Shown piece by piece: positions 8,728 through 15,362 of a DNA stretch of 47,429 nt. The notes beneath the pieces were generated by a model. That model was given only the letters and a program-made list of their open reading frames with translations, was not told the origin of the DNA and did not search any database. Every line of letters starts with the position of its first letter. Within the stretch, counting starts at the first letter, position 1. Source of the stretch: an uncultured Gemmiger sp. (lineage in GTDB: Bacteria > Bacillota > Clostridia > Oscillospirales > Ruminococcaceae); assembly GCA_947629015.1 (NCBI GenBank), contig CANRCB010000013.1, positions 1 to 47,429 on the forward strand, given 5' to 3'. Both the position numbers and the translations under genes were made by a program.

Positions 8728-8754
8728 CGCCGGGCCGACGCCCGGCGTTTTTTT
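8728..8754 (+). terminator. Intrinsic terminator of pyrG
   Basis: CGCCGGGC (8728-8735), loop CGAC, GCCCGGCG (8740-8747), then TTTTTTT. A canonical terminator 40 bp after the pyrG stop. Confidence 0.9.
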
Positions 8755-8874
8755 GTGCGCGTTGCCAAAAAGGGGGGCGGTGTGTCGTATATTTTTAAGG
8801 CGGGCTGTGGCTGCGCTTGGGCAAAATGCACAAAACAAAGTTTCGTTTTTTACAAAAAGCCGCCGTTTTTCGGC

Positions 8875-8903
8875 TTGCTTTCGGGCAGGGAGCGGCGTAT
8901 ACT
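8875..8903 (+). promoter_or_regulatory. Sigma-A promoter for PAP2 gene
   Basis: TTGCTT (8875-8880), 17-bp spacer, TATACT (8898-8903), about 27 bp before the ATG. The -35 overlaps a hairpin, AAGCCG/CGGCTT (8857-8876), which with its A-run would be a minus-strand terminator; nothing upstream in that direction appears to need it. Confidence 0.65.
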
Positions 8904-8929
8904 GTGTTTGATTCAAAAGGAGAACTGCG

Positions 8930-9610
8930 ATGCGGAATTGGTTGTTGCGCCATCCTGTACGGTTCATGCTGTACTACGCTGGCTTTTACTTTTCCTTCTT
9001 TTTCCTGCTGGAGCACTTCAACCCCGTGCCGGAGCTGGTGCTGCACTGCCGGCTGGACGATATGATCCCCTTCTGCAAATACGCCATCGTGCCGTATTGC
9101 CTGTGGTTTGTGTGGATCGGCGGGGCGCTGCTGTTCTTTCTTCTGCGCGCGCCGCGCGCGGAGTTCTGGCGTATGTGCCTGCCGCTGTTCGCCGGCATGA
9201 CGCTTTCGCTTTTGTTCTGCGCGGTGGTGCCCAACGGCGTGTATCTGCGCCCGCTGTATGTGCCCGGCAGCGATGTGTTCGCCAGGGCCGTGCGCCTGCT
9301 CTACCGCAGCGATACCGCCACCAACGTCTTCCCCAGCATCCACGTGTTCAACTCCGTCACGCTGGATATGGCCTTCCAGCGCAGCAGCTGCTTCGCCGGC
9401 CGGCGCGGGCGCCCGGTGCGCGTGGCGATGCGCCTGTTGGACATCTCCATCATCCTCTCGACGCTGCTGCTCAAGCAGCACAGCGTGCTGGATGCCACCG
9501 CCGGCCTGATCCTGGCGCTGGGTATCGAGTGGGCCTGCGTGCGCCTGTGGCGCGAGCCGCGTATGCTGGGCCGCCGGCAGGCCACCACCGAATTGCCGGA
9601 ATGGCTGTGA
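8930..9610 (+). CDS. PAP2-family membrane phosphatase
   Basis: A 226-residue integral membrane protein with about five to six hydrophobic segments (around 13-30, 51-72, 84-100, 168-182, 190-205). PAP2 catalytic motifs are present: PSIH (135-138) and the distal KQHSVLD (H184, D188). The order resembles the inositolphosphotransferase-like branch of PAP2. Members remove phosphate from lipid substrates such as phosphatidate or undecaprenyl diphosphate, or transfer headgroups; the substrate here is unknown. The start has AAAAGGAG at good spacing. It is a single-gene unit between a promoter at 8875 and a terminator at 9652. Confidence 0.82.
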   Translation: MRNWLLRHPVRFMLYYAGFYFSFFFLLEHFNPVPELVLHCRLDDMIPFCKYAIVPYCLWFVWIGGALLFFLLRAPRAEFWRMCLPLFAGMTLSLLFCAVVPNGVYLRPLYVPGSDVFARAVRLLYRSDTATNVFPSIHVFNSVTLDMAFQRSSCFAGRRGRPVRVAMRLLDISIILSTLLLKQHSVLDATAGLILALGIEWACVRLWREPRMLGRRQATTELPEWL

Positions 9611-9651
9611 GCAGGCAACCGTTCCCCTGCAAAAATGCAAAAATATGGCAG

Positions 9652-9680
9652 CCGCCGCCCCTTTCGGGGCGGCGGTTTTT
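9652..9680 (+). terminator. Intrinsic terminator of PAP2 gene
   Basis: CCGCCGCCCC (9652-9661), loop TTTC, GGGGCGGCGG (9666-9675), then TTTTT. Confidence 0.9.
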
Positions 9681-9710
9681 GCGTGTCAAAAAGCGCCTTC
9701 ACGGATAGAT

Positions 9711-9787
9711 TTGCAGGGCGGGGGCTTGCCCCCGCTGCGGCCTTGCCGCTGTAACGACGTTTTCCGGCGGGCTCAAGAGCCCGCCCT
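9711..9787. repeat. Dispersed intergenic repeat, copy 2
   Basis: Second copy of the element at 1575-1654, with the palindromes GGGCGGGGGCTTGCCCCCGC and GGCGGGCTCAAGAGCCCGCC in the same order. It sits in the 355-bp gap 9611-9965. Just downstream, TGTTCGACAGCCCCC (about 9814-9828) resembles the TTTCGACAG motif found at 27443 and 31947. The rest of the gap holds no gene I can support. Confidence 0.7.
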
Positions 9788-9965
9788 ACACGCTTCCAGG
9801 GGGCAACGATCCTTGTTCGACAGCCCCCAACCGCCGCCCCTTTCGGCGCGGTGGATACGGTGTGGCGTTTTGCCGCAGGGTGTGGTAGAATAGCCTCATA
9901 GCTTTACTGTGCAAAGCCATTCGCACTTCGTGCTCATGGTAGTTTTAAAAAGGAGCGTGGACAGC

Positions 9966-10547
9966 ATGGGGGCGGTCCTTACCGTCTGCGGGGAAGCATT
10001 TTGCGCCATGGTCAGTGACGGGCGCATGGTCGAGGAGCCGGTGCAAAACGGCGCGCCGCGCGTCATCAGCGAGGATGTGCCCCAGGTGCGCAAGCTCAAC
10101 GGCAATGTGCTCATCGGCTTTGCGGGCGATACGCTCGCCGCGGTGCAGATGGTCAACGCCGTGGACGAGTACGACGTGCGGTACCTGACGCTGGAAAAAA
10201 CCGTCAAGGTGCTGCGGGAGAAGGCGCTTTCGGTGCCCTGCCGGCCGGTCGGCGTGCGGCTGCTTGTGGGCGGGCGCGGCCGCAAGGGGACGTTTGCGCT
10301 CGTCTCCCTTGGCAGTGACGACGGGTACGCGCCCGAGGCCCGGCCCGCGCAGCCCGGCGCCTACCTTATCGAGGGCGCTTGCGCCCATACCCCCATCGCG
10401 CCGATGCTGGCCCGCCATGTGCGCCCGGCGGCCGAAAGCTGGCGCAGCCTGGACGACATCGCCAAAACGCTCGATGCCTGCATCACCGCCATCGCCGAAA
10501 ACGACAAAACCGTCAACACGCATTTTTTCCGCGAGCTCGTGCTGTGA
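9966..10547 (+). CDS. HslV/proteasome-like Ntn-hydrolase fold protein
   Basis: A 193-residue protein resembling the HslV/20S proteasome fold: a first strand with CAMVSDGRMV, then VRKLNGNVLIGFAGDTLAAVQM, close in pattern to the HslV segment VRRL...VIAGFAGGTADAF. In true proteases an N-terminal Thr is exposed by processing; here the region reads MGAVLTVCGEAF, so the nucleophile (T6, C8 or none) is unclear and activity is uncertain. No HslU-type ATPase gene is nearby. The ATG at 9966 has AAAAAGGAG upstream and was preferred over the frame opening at 9909. It is followed by its own terminator and then the recombinase gene. Function unknown. Confidence 0.6.
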   Translation: MGAVLTVCGEAFCAMVSDGRMVEEPVQNGAPRVISEDVPQVRKLNGNVLIGFAGDTLAAVQMVNAVDEYDVRYLTLEKTVKVLREKALSVPCRPVGVRLLVGGRGRKGTFALVSLGSDDGYAPEARPAQPGAYLIEGACAHTPIAPMLARHVRPAAESWRSLDDIAKTLDACITAIAENDKTVNTHFFRELVL

Positions 10548-10570
10548 GCACCGCCGCGCAAAATGCTCAC

Positions 10571-10600
10571 CGCGCGCCGCCGCAGGGCCGGCGCGTTTTT
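10571..10600 (+). terminator. Intrinsic terminator after the HslV-like gene
   Basis: CGCGCC / GGCGCG stem around a GCCGCAGGGCC loop, followed by TTTTT and CTTT. It isolates the following recombinase gene, which has no strong promoter of its own that I could see. Confidence 0.75.
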
Positions 10601-10652
10601 CTTTGCCGCCTTTTGGGTAAAATAGGCTATCATGTATCCGGAGGTGGGTTTA

Positions 10653-11498
10653 GTGAAAGAAAAACACATCACGAAAAAAGCGGTCGCGGCGTTCAGGCTC
10701 CATCTGGCCGCGGAGGAAAAAAGCACGGCCACCACGCAAAAGTACCTGCGCGATGTCGCCGCGTTCGCGGCGTATGCCGGCAGCGCCCCCGTCACAAGGC
10801 AGACGGTGGCCGCCTTCAAGCGGCAGCTTTTGGCGGACGGCTACGCCGTGCGCAGCGTCAATTCCATGCTGGCCAGCCTGAACAGCCTGTTTGCCTTCCT
10901 TGGCTGGCACGATTGCAGGGCCAAAAACATCCGGATGCAGCCGCAGGCCTTTTGCGCCGAGGAAAAGGAGCTTACCCGCGCGGAATACGAGCGCCTGTGC
11001 CAGGCGGCGCGCCAAAACCGCAACGAGCGCCTGCTCCTTGTGCTGCAAACCGTCTGCGGCACGGGCATCCGCGTGAGCGAGCTGCCGTTCATCACCGTCG
11101 AGGCGGCGCAAAAAGGGGAGGCGGCCGTATCGCTCAAAGGCAAAACGCGCACGGTGTTCCTGGTGCGGGCGCTGCGCGGCAAGCTGCTGCGCTACGCCGC
11201 GGCACACGGGATCAAGGCCGGCCCCATCTTTATCACCCGCACCGGCAGGCCGATGGACCGCACCAACGTATGGCGGCAGATGAAGGGCCTGTGCGCACAG
11301 GCGGGCGTCAGCCCAAGCAAGGTGTTCCCGCACAATTTGCGGCACCTGTTCGCGCGGGTGTTTTACGCGATGGAAAAGGATATCGCCAAATTGGCGGACC
11401 TGCTTGGGCACAGCAGCATCGATACCACCCGCATCTACATCGTTTCCAGCGGGCGGGAGCACCGCCGCCGCATGGAGGCCATGCAGCTGGTCCTATAA
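10653..11498 (+). CDS. Tyrosine recombinase (XerC/D-like, putative DNA invertase)
   Basis: A 281-residue tyrosine recombinase with an N-terminal SAM-like DNA-binding domain (about 1-95) and a C-terminal catalytic domain. The full catalytic set is visible: R140 (GTGIRVSEL), K164 (KGKT), H227/R230 (HNLRHLF), H253 (LLGHSSIDTT) and nucleophile Y262 (RIYI). The GTG at 10653 was chosen because GGAGGTGG ends 7-8 nt before it; the ATG at 10632 precedes that SD. No phage or transposon genes are adjacent. The gene ends 33 bp before the left 28-bp inverted repeat of an apparently invertible promoter segment, which it most likely flips. Invertases of this class act by site-specific strand exchange at such repeats. 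Confidence 0.9.
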   Translation: MKEKHITKKAVAAFRLHLAAEEKSTATTQKYLRDVAAFAAYAGSAPVTRQTVAAFKRQLLADGYAVRSVNSMLASLNSLFAFLGWHDCRAKNIRMQPQAFCAEEKELTRAEYERLCQAARQNRNERLLLVLQTVCGTGIRVSELPFITVEAAQKGEAAVSLKGKTRTVFLVRALRGKLLRYAAAHGIKAGPIFITRTGRPMDRTNVWRQMKGLCAQAGVSPSKVFPHNLRHLFARVFYAMEKDIAKLADLLGHSSIDTTRIYIVSSGREHRRRMEAMQLVL

Positions 11499-11500
11499 AT

Positions 11501-11530
11501 AAAGAAAAAAACCGGCGCCCCAAACGCCGG
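11501..11530 (-). terminator. Leftward terminator guarding the recombinase gene
   Basis: On the minus strand: CCGGCG, loop TTTGGGG, CGCCGG (11530-11512), then TTTTTTTCTTT. It lacks a U-tract on the plus strand, so it works leftward only. Its stem abuts the left inverted repeat, so it would stop transcripts leaving the invertible segment leftward before they run antisense into the recombinase gene. Confidence 0.75.
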
Positions 11531-11558
11531 CAACAGAATCCGTATTATGTTGCTTTGC
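11531..11558. repeat. Left inverted repeat of invertible segment (IRL)
   Basis: 28-bp repeat arm, beginning CAACAGAATCCGTATTATG and ending TTGCTTTGC. It matches the reverse complement of 11811-11838 at 27 of 28 positions; the inner 22 bp (11537-11558) are perfect. Confidence 0.92.
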
Positions 11559-11810
11559 CGCTGCAAGGCATGGCCCTCTCGCGGTAAGTATAAATGATTT
11601 TATCATGCGTTTGGGCGCTTGTCAATCCAAAATACATAAAAACCGGCGATATTTTAAAAAGCAGCGGCATAGGAAAGCAGCCTCTTTGCCCTTTTCTGTT
11701 TGAAAGAAGGGGGAGGGGCTTTCTTTTTTGTATGCTTTTTTCCGCGCGCGGGGCGCCGGCCCGCCGTATCCCGCCCGCAAACACGCCCCGCCATGCCCGG
11801 CCTGCCGTTT
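11559..11810. promoter_or_regulatory. Invertible promoter segment (currently OFF orientation)
   Basis: A 252-bp segment between the two 28-bp inverted repeats, noticeably more AT-rich than its surroundings in its left half. It carries no plausible gene, but has a near-consensus promoter on the minus strand at 11597-11625 pointing left, away from the surface-protein genes. Inversion about the repeats would place that promoter at about 11744-11772 pointing right, with a start site near 11779 and a leader of about 245 nt to the first surface gene. A weak GAAAG/CTTTC stem with T6 lies at 11702-11729. Confidence 0.8.
11597..11625 (-). promoter_or_regulatory. Near-consensus promoter within invertible segment
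   Basis: Minus strand: perfect TTGACA (11620-11625), 17-bp spacer ending in extended -10 TGA, then TAAAAT (11597-11602). It is among the strongest promoters in the window. It fires outward through the left repeat toward the terminator at 11501-11530 in this orientation. Confidence 0.85.
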
Positions 11811-11838
11811 GCAAAGCAACATAATACGGATTGTGTTG
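11811..11838. repeat. Right inverted repeat of invertible segment (IRR)
   Basis: 28-bp arm beginning GCAAAGCAACATAATACGG and ending GTGTTG, the reverse complement of 11531-11558 with one mismatch (11833 against 11536). Confidence 0.92.
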
Positions 11839-11924
11839 TAAACATTCCAAACAGATGGGAGGGAGAAGATCCGTAAAACACAGACATAGGCCATCCCAGC
11901 CGTTGCAGGCTTAAACGGTATCCC

Positions 11925-11993
11925 GCAGATGAGGGCCTGCGATGCAAGGCACAGGGCCGCCACGGCCCCGTGCCCGTAAGCCCGCTCATCTGC
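11925..11993 (+). promoter_or_regulatory. Long nested hairpin in leader of surface-protein operon
   Basis: Outer stem GCAGATGAG/CTCATCTGC (11925-11933 with 11985-11993) encloses an inner stem GGCAC-A-GGGCCG pairing with CGGCCC-C-GTGCC (11948-11959 with 11963-11974, one A-C mismatch). It would be transcribed in the ON orientation, 16 bp before the Shine-Dalgarno. No U-tract follows. It does not match a riboswitch I recognise; it may stabilise the mRNA or bind a regulator. Confidence 0.55.
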
Positions 11994-12023
11994 AACACAC
12001 AAAACAATGGAAGGAGCTTTTAC

Positions 12024-13136
12024 ATGAAAACCATGGGAAAGAAACTCTGTGCGATCCTGCTGGCCGGCCTGCTGGCCGCCGCCGTGCTGCCGACCAGCGC
12101 GTTTGCGGTGACTGGCTATTGGTTCCACACCGGCCCTATGGAGAAAAGCAGCCTGGACAAATGCTTCAATGGCGCGGTCATCCCCGCGGTGAATGACAAG
12201 GTGAAGGGCTTTGCCGTCATCGAGGGTACGGTGCACGAACTTGACGCGGCCAACAGCTATGCCGTGATCACGATCACCAACCCCAAGACGGCACAGCAGG
12301 AGGCCGTAGTCCAAATCGTCGGCAATATGCTGGAAGAGCTTCACAAACAGGATAACAGCAGTGCGATCTCCAAGATCGCCGCCACCTCGCCGAACCCCGG
12401 CACCTGCCTCGGGCCGGAGACCTGCATCGGCGGGAATCCCAGCACCTGCGTGAGCTCGGACGGGAAGCTGACCTTCAGAGCCTTGACCGGCGACCTGGAA
12501 GCGGACCGTGCCGACCTGGTCGCCTTCTGCCAGTGCCTTGGCATCATGCAGACCAGCAACAACGATCTGAGCGAGCTGGACAATAAGGCGTTCGCGTTTA
12601 CGGTCGAGCCTTCTTTCGGCGGGACCAGTGTCACCTATACCTTCGGCTTCAAGGTCCCGAAGCTGGAGATCACCGAGGGCGAGGCCGGCAAGGTCGAGAT
12701 CGACCACGAAAGCAAAACCGTTTCCGGCGACGACCTCCGCGACGATACCAGCGCGACGGGCAAAACGGCACAGCAGATCACCGAGATGTTCAAGGGCATG
12801 ACCAACGGCGTGCGCGCCGAGGTCAAGGTCGTGGATCAAGACGGCCAGCCCGTGTCCCCCACGGCGCCGGTGGGCACCGGATGCAAGGTGCAGCTCGTTA
12901 CGACCGACGGCGGCAACGTCCTGGAGACCATCGAGATCATTGTTACGGGCGACACCTCCGGCGATGGCCATATCGACAACATCGACGCGCAAAAGCTGAT
13001 GAATGAAGTCGCCCAGATCGCGGGGCAGCGCCTGGACGGCGTCTATGCCACGGCGGGGCACATGGTCCCGGGCGAGGACAAGCTGAGCAACATCGACGCG
13101 CAGGCGATCCTCAATCTTGCCGCCGTGAAGGCCTGA
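12024..13136 (+). CDS. Secreted dockerin-like surface protein
   Basis: A 370-residue exported protein. Residues 1-28 are a signal peptide (basic start, hydrophobic core, TSAFA cleavage site). The middle has no domain I recognise and a Cys cluster (CLGPETCIGGNPSTC near 133-147, then CQC). The C-terminal ~60 residues resemble a dockerin: a calcium-loop DTSGDGHIDNID (310-321) followed by AQKLMNEV, and a degenerate second repeat ending NIDAQAILN (D358) that has lost the first ligands. Dockerins bind cohesin modules on scaffold proteins. The ATG at 12024 has GGAAGGAG upstream. It is the first gene downstream of the invertible promoter and lies 41 bp before the wall-anchored protein gene. Confidence 0.75.
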   Translation: MKTMGKKLCAILLAGLLAAAVLPTSAFAVTGYWFHTGPMEKSSLDKCFNGAVIPAVNDKVKGFAVIEGTVHELDAANSYAVITITNPKTAQQEAVVQIVGNMLEELHKQDNSSAISKIAATSPNPGTCLGPETCIGGNPSTCVSSDGKLTFRALTGDLEADRADLVAFCQCLGIMQTSNNDLSELDNKAFAFTVEPSFGGTSVTYTFGFKVPKLEITEGEAGKVEIDHESKTVSGDDLRDDTSATGKTAQQITEMFKGMTNGVRAEVKVVDQDGQPVSPTAPVGTGCKVQLVTTDGGNVLETIEIIVTGDTSGDGHIDNIDAQKLMNEVAQIAGQRLDGVYATAGHMVPGEDKLSNIDAQAILNLAAVKA

Positions 13137-13177
13137 CCGGGATGGGCCTCAAACATAAGGAAGGAGTCTGACACCCT

Positions 13178-14167
13178 ATGAAAAAATTTATGAACCTGCT
13201 CATGGTGGCGGTGCTTGCCATGTCCACGATGGTGTTCTCCCTCGGCGCTTCCGCGATCGATGTGGGGGACCATACCGCCGCGCTGAGCGTGACCGGCCTG
13301 CCCGCTGAGGTGCACACCGGCGACACGGTCACGGTGACGGTCACCATCACCAGCAATGATACGACCCCGATCGGCGGCGCCACCGGCAATATCAGCGTGA
13401 CGGGCCTGCAATTTGTCAGCGCCAAGTCCAACGGCATGGGTGCCGCCGGCGAAGCGACCTTTGTCTGCGCTGCCGCTGACACCGCTGCTGCGGCGTCCTG
13501 GAGCTGGGAATACACCTACAAGGTGAGCGCCCCCGCGGGGGAGAAGGCCACCGTCAGCGTTACCGCCACGGCAAACGAGATCGGCGCCAACAACTATAAA
13601 TACTTTACCGTCACGCCGGCCTCCGCCGAGGCCACAGTCGCGGCTGCCCCCGCCCCCGTGGACAAGACCGCCCTCAACAAGGCCATCGACGATGCGGCCG
13701 CCAAACTCGCGGACGGCACGACCTATACCGATGAGAGCGTCGCCGCCCTCAACCAGGCCCTTGACGCCGCCAAAGCGGTCGCCGCCAAGGCCGACGCCAC
13801 GCAGGCCGAGGTGGACGCCGCGGCCAAGGCCGTGACGGATGCCGCCGCGGCGCTGGCGGTCAAGCCCGCCCCGCAGCCCACCACCGAGCCGGAACCCACC
13901 ACCGAGCCGGAACCGACCACCGAACCCGAGCCCACCACCGAACCCGAGCCGACGCCGGAACCGACCACAGAGCCCGAGCCGACGCCCGCCCCCGCTCCGG
14001 CGCCCACGCAGGCGCCCGCGCCGGCCCCGGCCCCCCAGAAGGACGATGTGCCCAAAACCGGCGATGAGAGCATCCCTGTCTGGCCGTTCGCCGTGATGCT
14101 GGCGGTGTCCGCCGGCGCCGAGGGCGCGGTCCTGCTCAGGAAAAAGTTTGCCGACAAGCAGCATTGA
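13178..14167 (+). CDS. LPXTG-like wall-anchored protein with cohesin-like and FIVAR domains
   Basis: A 329-residue cell-wall protein. Signal peptide 1-26 (ends GASA). Residues about 30-150 form a beta-sandwich-like domain with GDTVTVTVTI...GNISVTGLQFVSA, the pattern of cohesins or Ig-like modules. Residues about 161-228 are a FIVAR-type helical domain (VDKTALNKAID...). Then a Pro-Glu-Thr repeat spacer (about 231-285), the sorting motif VPKTG (291-295), a hydrophobic stretch (about 301-321) and a basic tail. It sits between the dockerin-like gene and a sortase, suggesting it is the anchor and possibly the docking partner. The cohesin assignment is tentative; an adhesin or pilin role is the alternative. 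SD: AAGGAAGGAG. Confidence 0.8.
   Translation: MKKFMNLLMVAVLAMSTMVFSLGASAIDVGDHTAALSVTGLPAEVHTGDTVTVTVTITSNDTTPIGGATGNISVTGLQFVSAKSNGMGAAGEATFVCAAADTAAAASWSWEYTYKVSAPAGEKATVSVTATANEIGANNYKYFTVTPASAEATVAAAPAPVDKTALNKAIDDAAAKLADGTTYTDESVAALNQALDAAKAVAAKADATQAEVDAAAKAVTDAAAALAVKPAPQPTTEPEPTTEPEPTTEPEPTTEPEPTPEPTTEPEPTPAPAPAPTQAPAPAPAPQKDDVPKTGDESIPVWPFAVMLAVSAGAEGAVLLRKKFADKQH
13872..14034 (+). repeat. Coding tandem repeats of the Pro-Thr-Glu wall spacer
   Basis: Repeated units of about 18 bp encoding PTTEPE, followed by APAP-type repeats, inside the wall-anchored protein gene. This is a cell-wall-spanning spacer and a site where repeat number may vary between strains. Confidence 0.8.
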
Positions 14168-14216
14168 CCGCCGGCAACAAAGAACAGGGCGCGCTGCCCG
14201 GTAAAATTTGTGCGCG

Positions 14217-14287
14217 CTCCCGCCGGCACGCTTTGCGGCGTGCCGGCGGGAGGGAAAAAAGGCGGGGAGGGAGCTTCCCGCCTTTTT
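14217..14287 (+). terminator. Tandem hairpins between surface protein and sortase genes
   Basis: First a 15-bp perfect stem (14217-14231 with 14238-14252, loop TTTGCG). Then AAAAAGGCGGG (14256-14266), a 10-nt loop and CCCGCCTTTTT (14277-14287), a bidirectional intrinsic terminator. No promoter is visible between it and the sortase start, so sortase expression would depend on read-through, giving less sortase than substrate. Confidence 0.8.
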
Positions 14288-14305
14288 CCATAAGGGGGGA
14301 TCTGG

Positions 14306-15142
14306 ATGGAAAGCCGTTTGCCCAACGGGAGATGGCATTTGAGCAAGGCACAGCGCAAGGCGTGCGCCGTCCTTGCGGGGTGCGGCGCTGCCGTTTTTGC
14401 CGCGCTGGCCTTTGCGCTGTTCCCGCTTTTCCCCGCGGGCGGCGGGCGGGCGCAGCCGACGCCGACGCCCACCGCCGCGCCCATGCCCACGGCGCGCCCC
14501 GCCCCGGCAACGGAAAAACCGGAACAAACGCAGGGGCCGCCCCGGATGCTTGCCTATATGGCAGAGCTGTACGAACAAAACCCCGATATCATCGGCTACC
14601 TGCACATCGAGGACACCAACATGGACGGGCCGGTGGTGTATACCCCCGGCGAGGATTATTACCTCCGCCGCGGGTTCGACGGGGAGAAAAGCACGGCGGG
14701 ATGCCTGTTCGTGGACAAATACAACACCGTCGACCCGCGGGATGCCAACCTCATCATCCACGGCCACAACATGAACAACGGCACCATGTTCCACGATCTG
14801 CTCAAGTATAAGGACGAGGGCTTTTACCGCGAACACAAGCGCATCCGCTTTGACAGCCTGTATGAGGAAGCGGAGTACGAGGTCGTGGCGGCGTTTGTCT
14901 CCCAGGTGTATTACGTGAGCGATACCGTTTTCAAGTACTATAAACAGTATGATTTTGCCGACGAAGCCGCCTTCTCGGACTTTTGGGAGAATATCCAAAA
15001 GCTCTCCCTGTACGACACCGGGGCAACGGCGCGGTTCGGCGATGAATTCATCACGCTTTCCACCTGCGATTATTCCCGCGAGGACGGCCGGATGGTCGTC
15101 GTCGCCCGCAAACTTCCCCCGCAGGGATCCCCGTCGGACTGA
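14306..15142 (+). CDS. Class B-type sortase
   Basis: A 278-residue membrane-anchored transpeptidase that cleaves a sorting motif and links the protein to the cell wall. An N-terminal hydrophobic segment (about 19-44) is followed by a Pro/Thr linker, then the sortase barrel. Catalytic residues visible are H152 or H154 (IIHGHNM), C254 (TLSTC) and R262 (DGRMVVVAR). The helix-rich insert between H and C and the general sequence favour class B. Class B sortases of C. difficile accept [S/P]PXTG-type motifs, so VPKTG in the upstream gene is a plausible substrate. SD: AAGGGGGG before the ATG at 14306. Dedicated sortase next to its substrate is typical of surface-assembly loci. Confidence 0.9.
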   Translation: MESRLPNGRWHLSKAQRKACAVLAGCGAAVFAALAFALFPLFPAGGGRAQPTPTPTAAPMPTARPAPATEKPEQTQGPPRMLAYMAELYEQNPDIIGYLHIEDTNMDGPVVYTPGEDYYLRRGFDGEKSTAGCLFVDKYNTVDPRDANLIIHGHNMNNGTMFHDLLKYKDEGFYREHKRIRFDSLYEEAEYEVVAAFVSQVYYVSDTVFKYYKQYDFADEAAFSDFWENIQKLSLYDTGATARFGDEFITLSTCDYSREDGRMVVVARKLPPQGSPSD

Positions 15143-15306
15143 CAAAAGGCGGCAGCTGCCTCCCGGCAGCGCGCAGGGCGGGCCCGTGCGCCCGTCAACG
15201 TTACAGCAGCGGCAAGGGGGCGCGGCGGGGGCGGGCCCCGCCGCGCAATTTTCCAACAAGGCGCACATGGAGGGGCGGCAGTGGTAAAACGCGGGCGCGC
15301 CGCATA

Positions 15307-15345
15307 GGATATCCTGGCCGCTTTGCGGCCGGGATACCGCCTTTT
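15307..15345 (+). terminator. Terminator-like hairpin before ZIP gene
   Basis: Arms 15307-15321 and 15325-15338 pair with one bulge and one G-T wobble (core GGCCGC/GCGGCC, loop TTT), then GCCTTTT. Probably ends the sortase transcript. The remaining gap 15143-15306 is GC-rich with no supported gene. Confidence 0.55.
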
Positions 15346-15362
15346 ATAAAGGAGCGCGCCTT

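Noticed and set aside
10653..11498. Recombinase as a prophage or integrative element integrase
   Set aside because: No phage, conjugation or excisionase genes or tRNA attachment site nearby; adjacent inverted repeats fit an invertase better.
11702..11729. Terminator inside the invertible segment (GAAAG/CTTTC plus T6)
   Set aside because: Only a 5-bp AT-rich stem with a 12-nt G-rich loop; too weak to call.
11834..11843. GTTGTAAAC near the right repeat as a recA-type operator half-site
   Set aside because: Matches one arm of the recA palindrome but lacks the second arm; likely chance.
13872..14034. Regular repeats as a CRISPR array
   Set aside because: They are in-frame PTTEPE codons of a wall spacer, with no unique spacers.
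15143..15306. Possible small gene in the sortase-ZIP gap
   Set aside because: Open frames have no SD-start combination or domain, and composition is that of GC-rich spacer.
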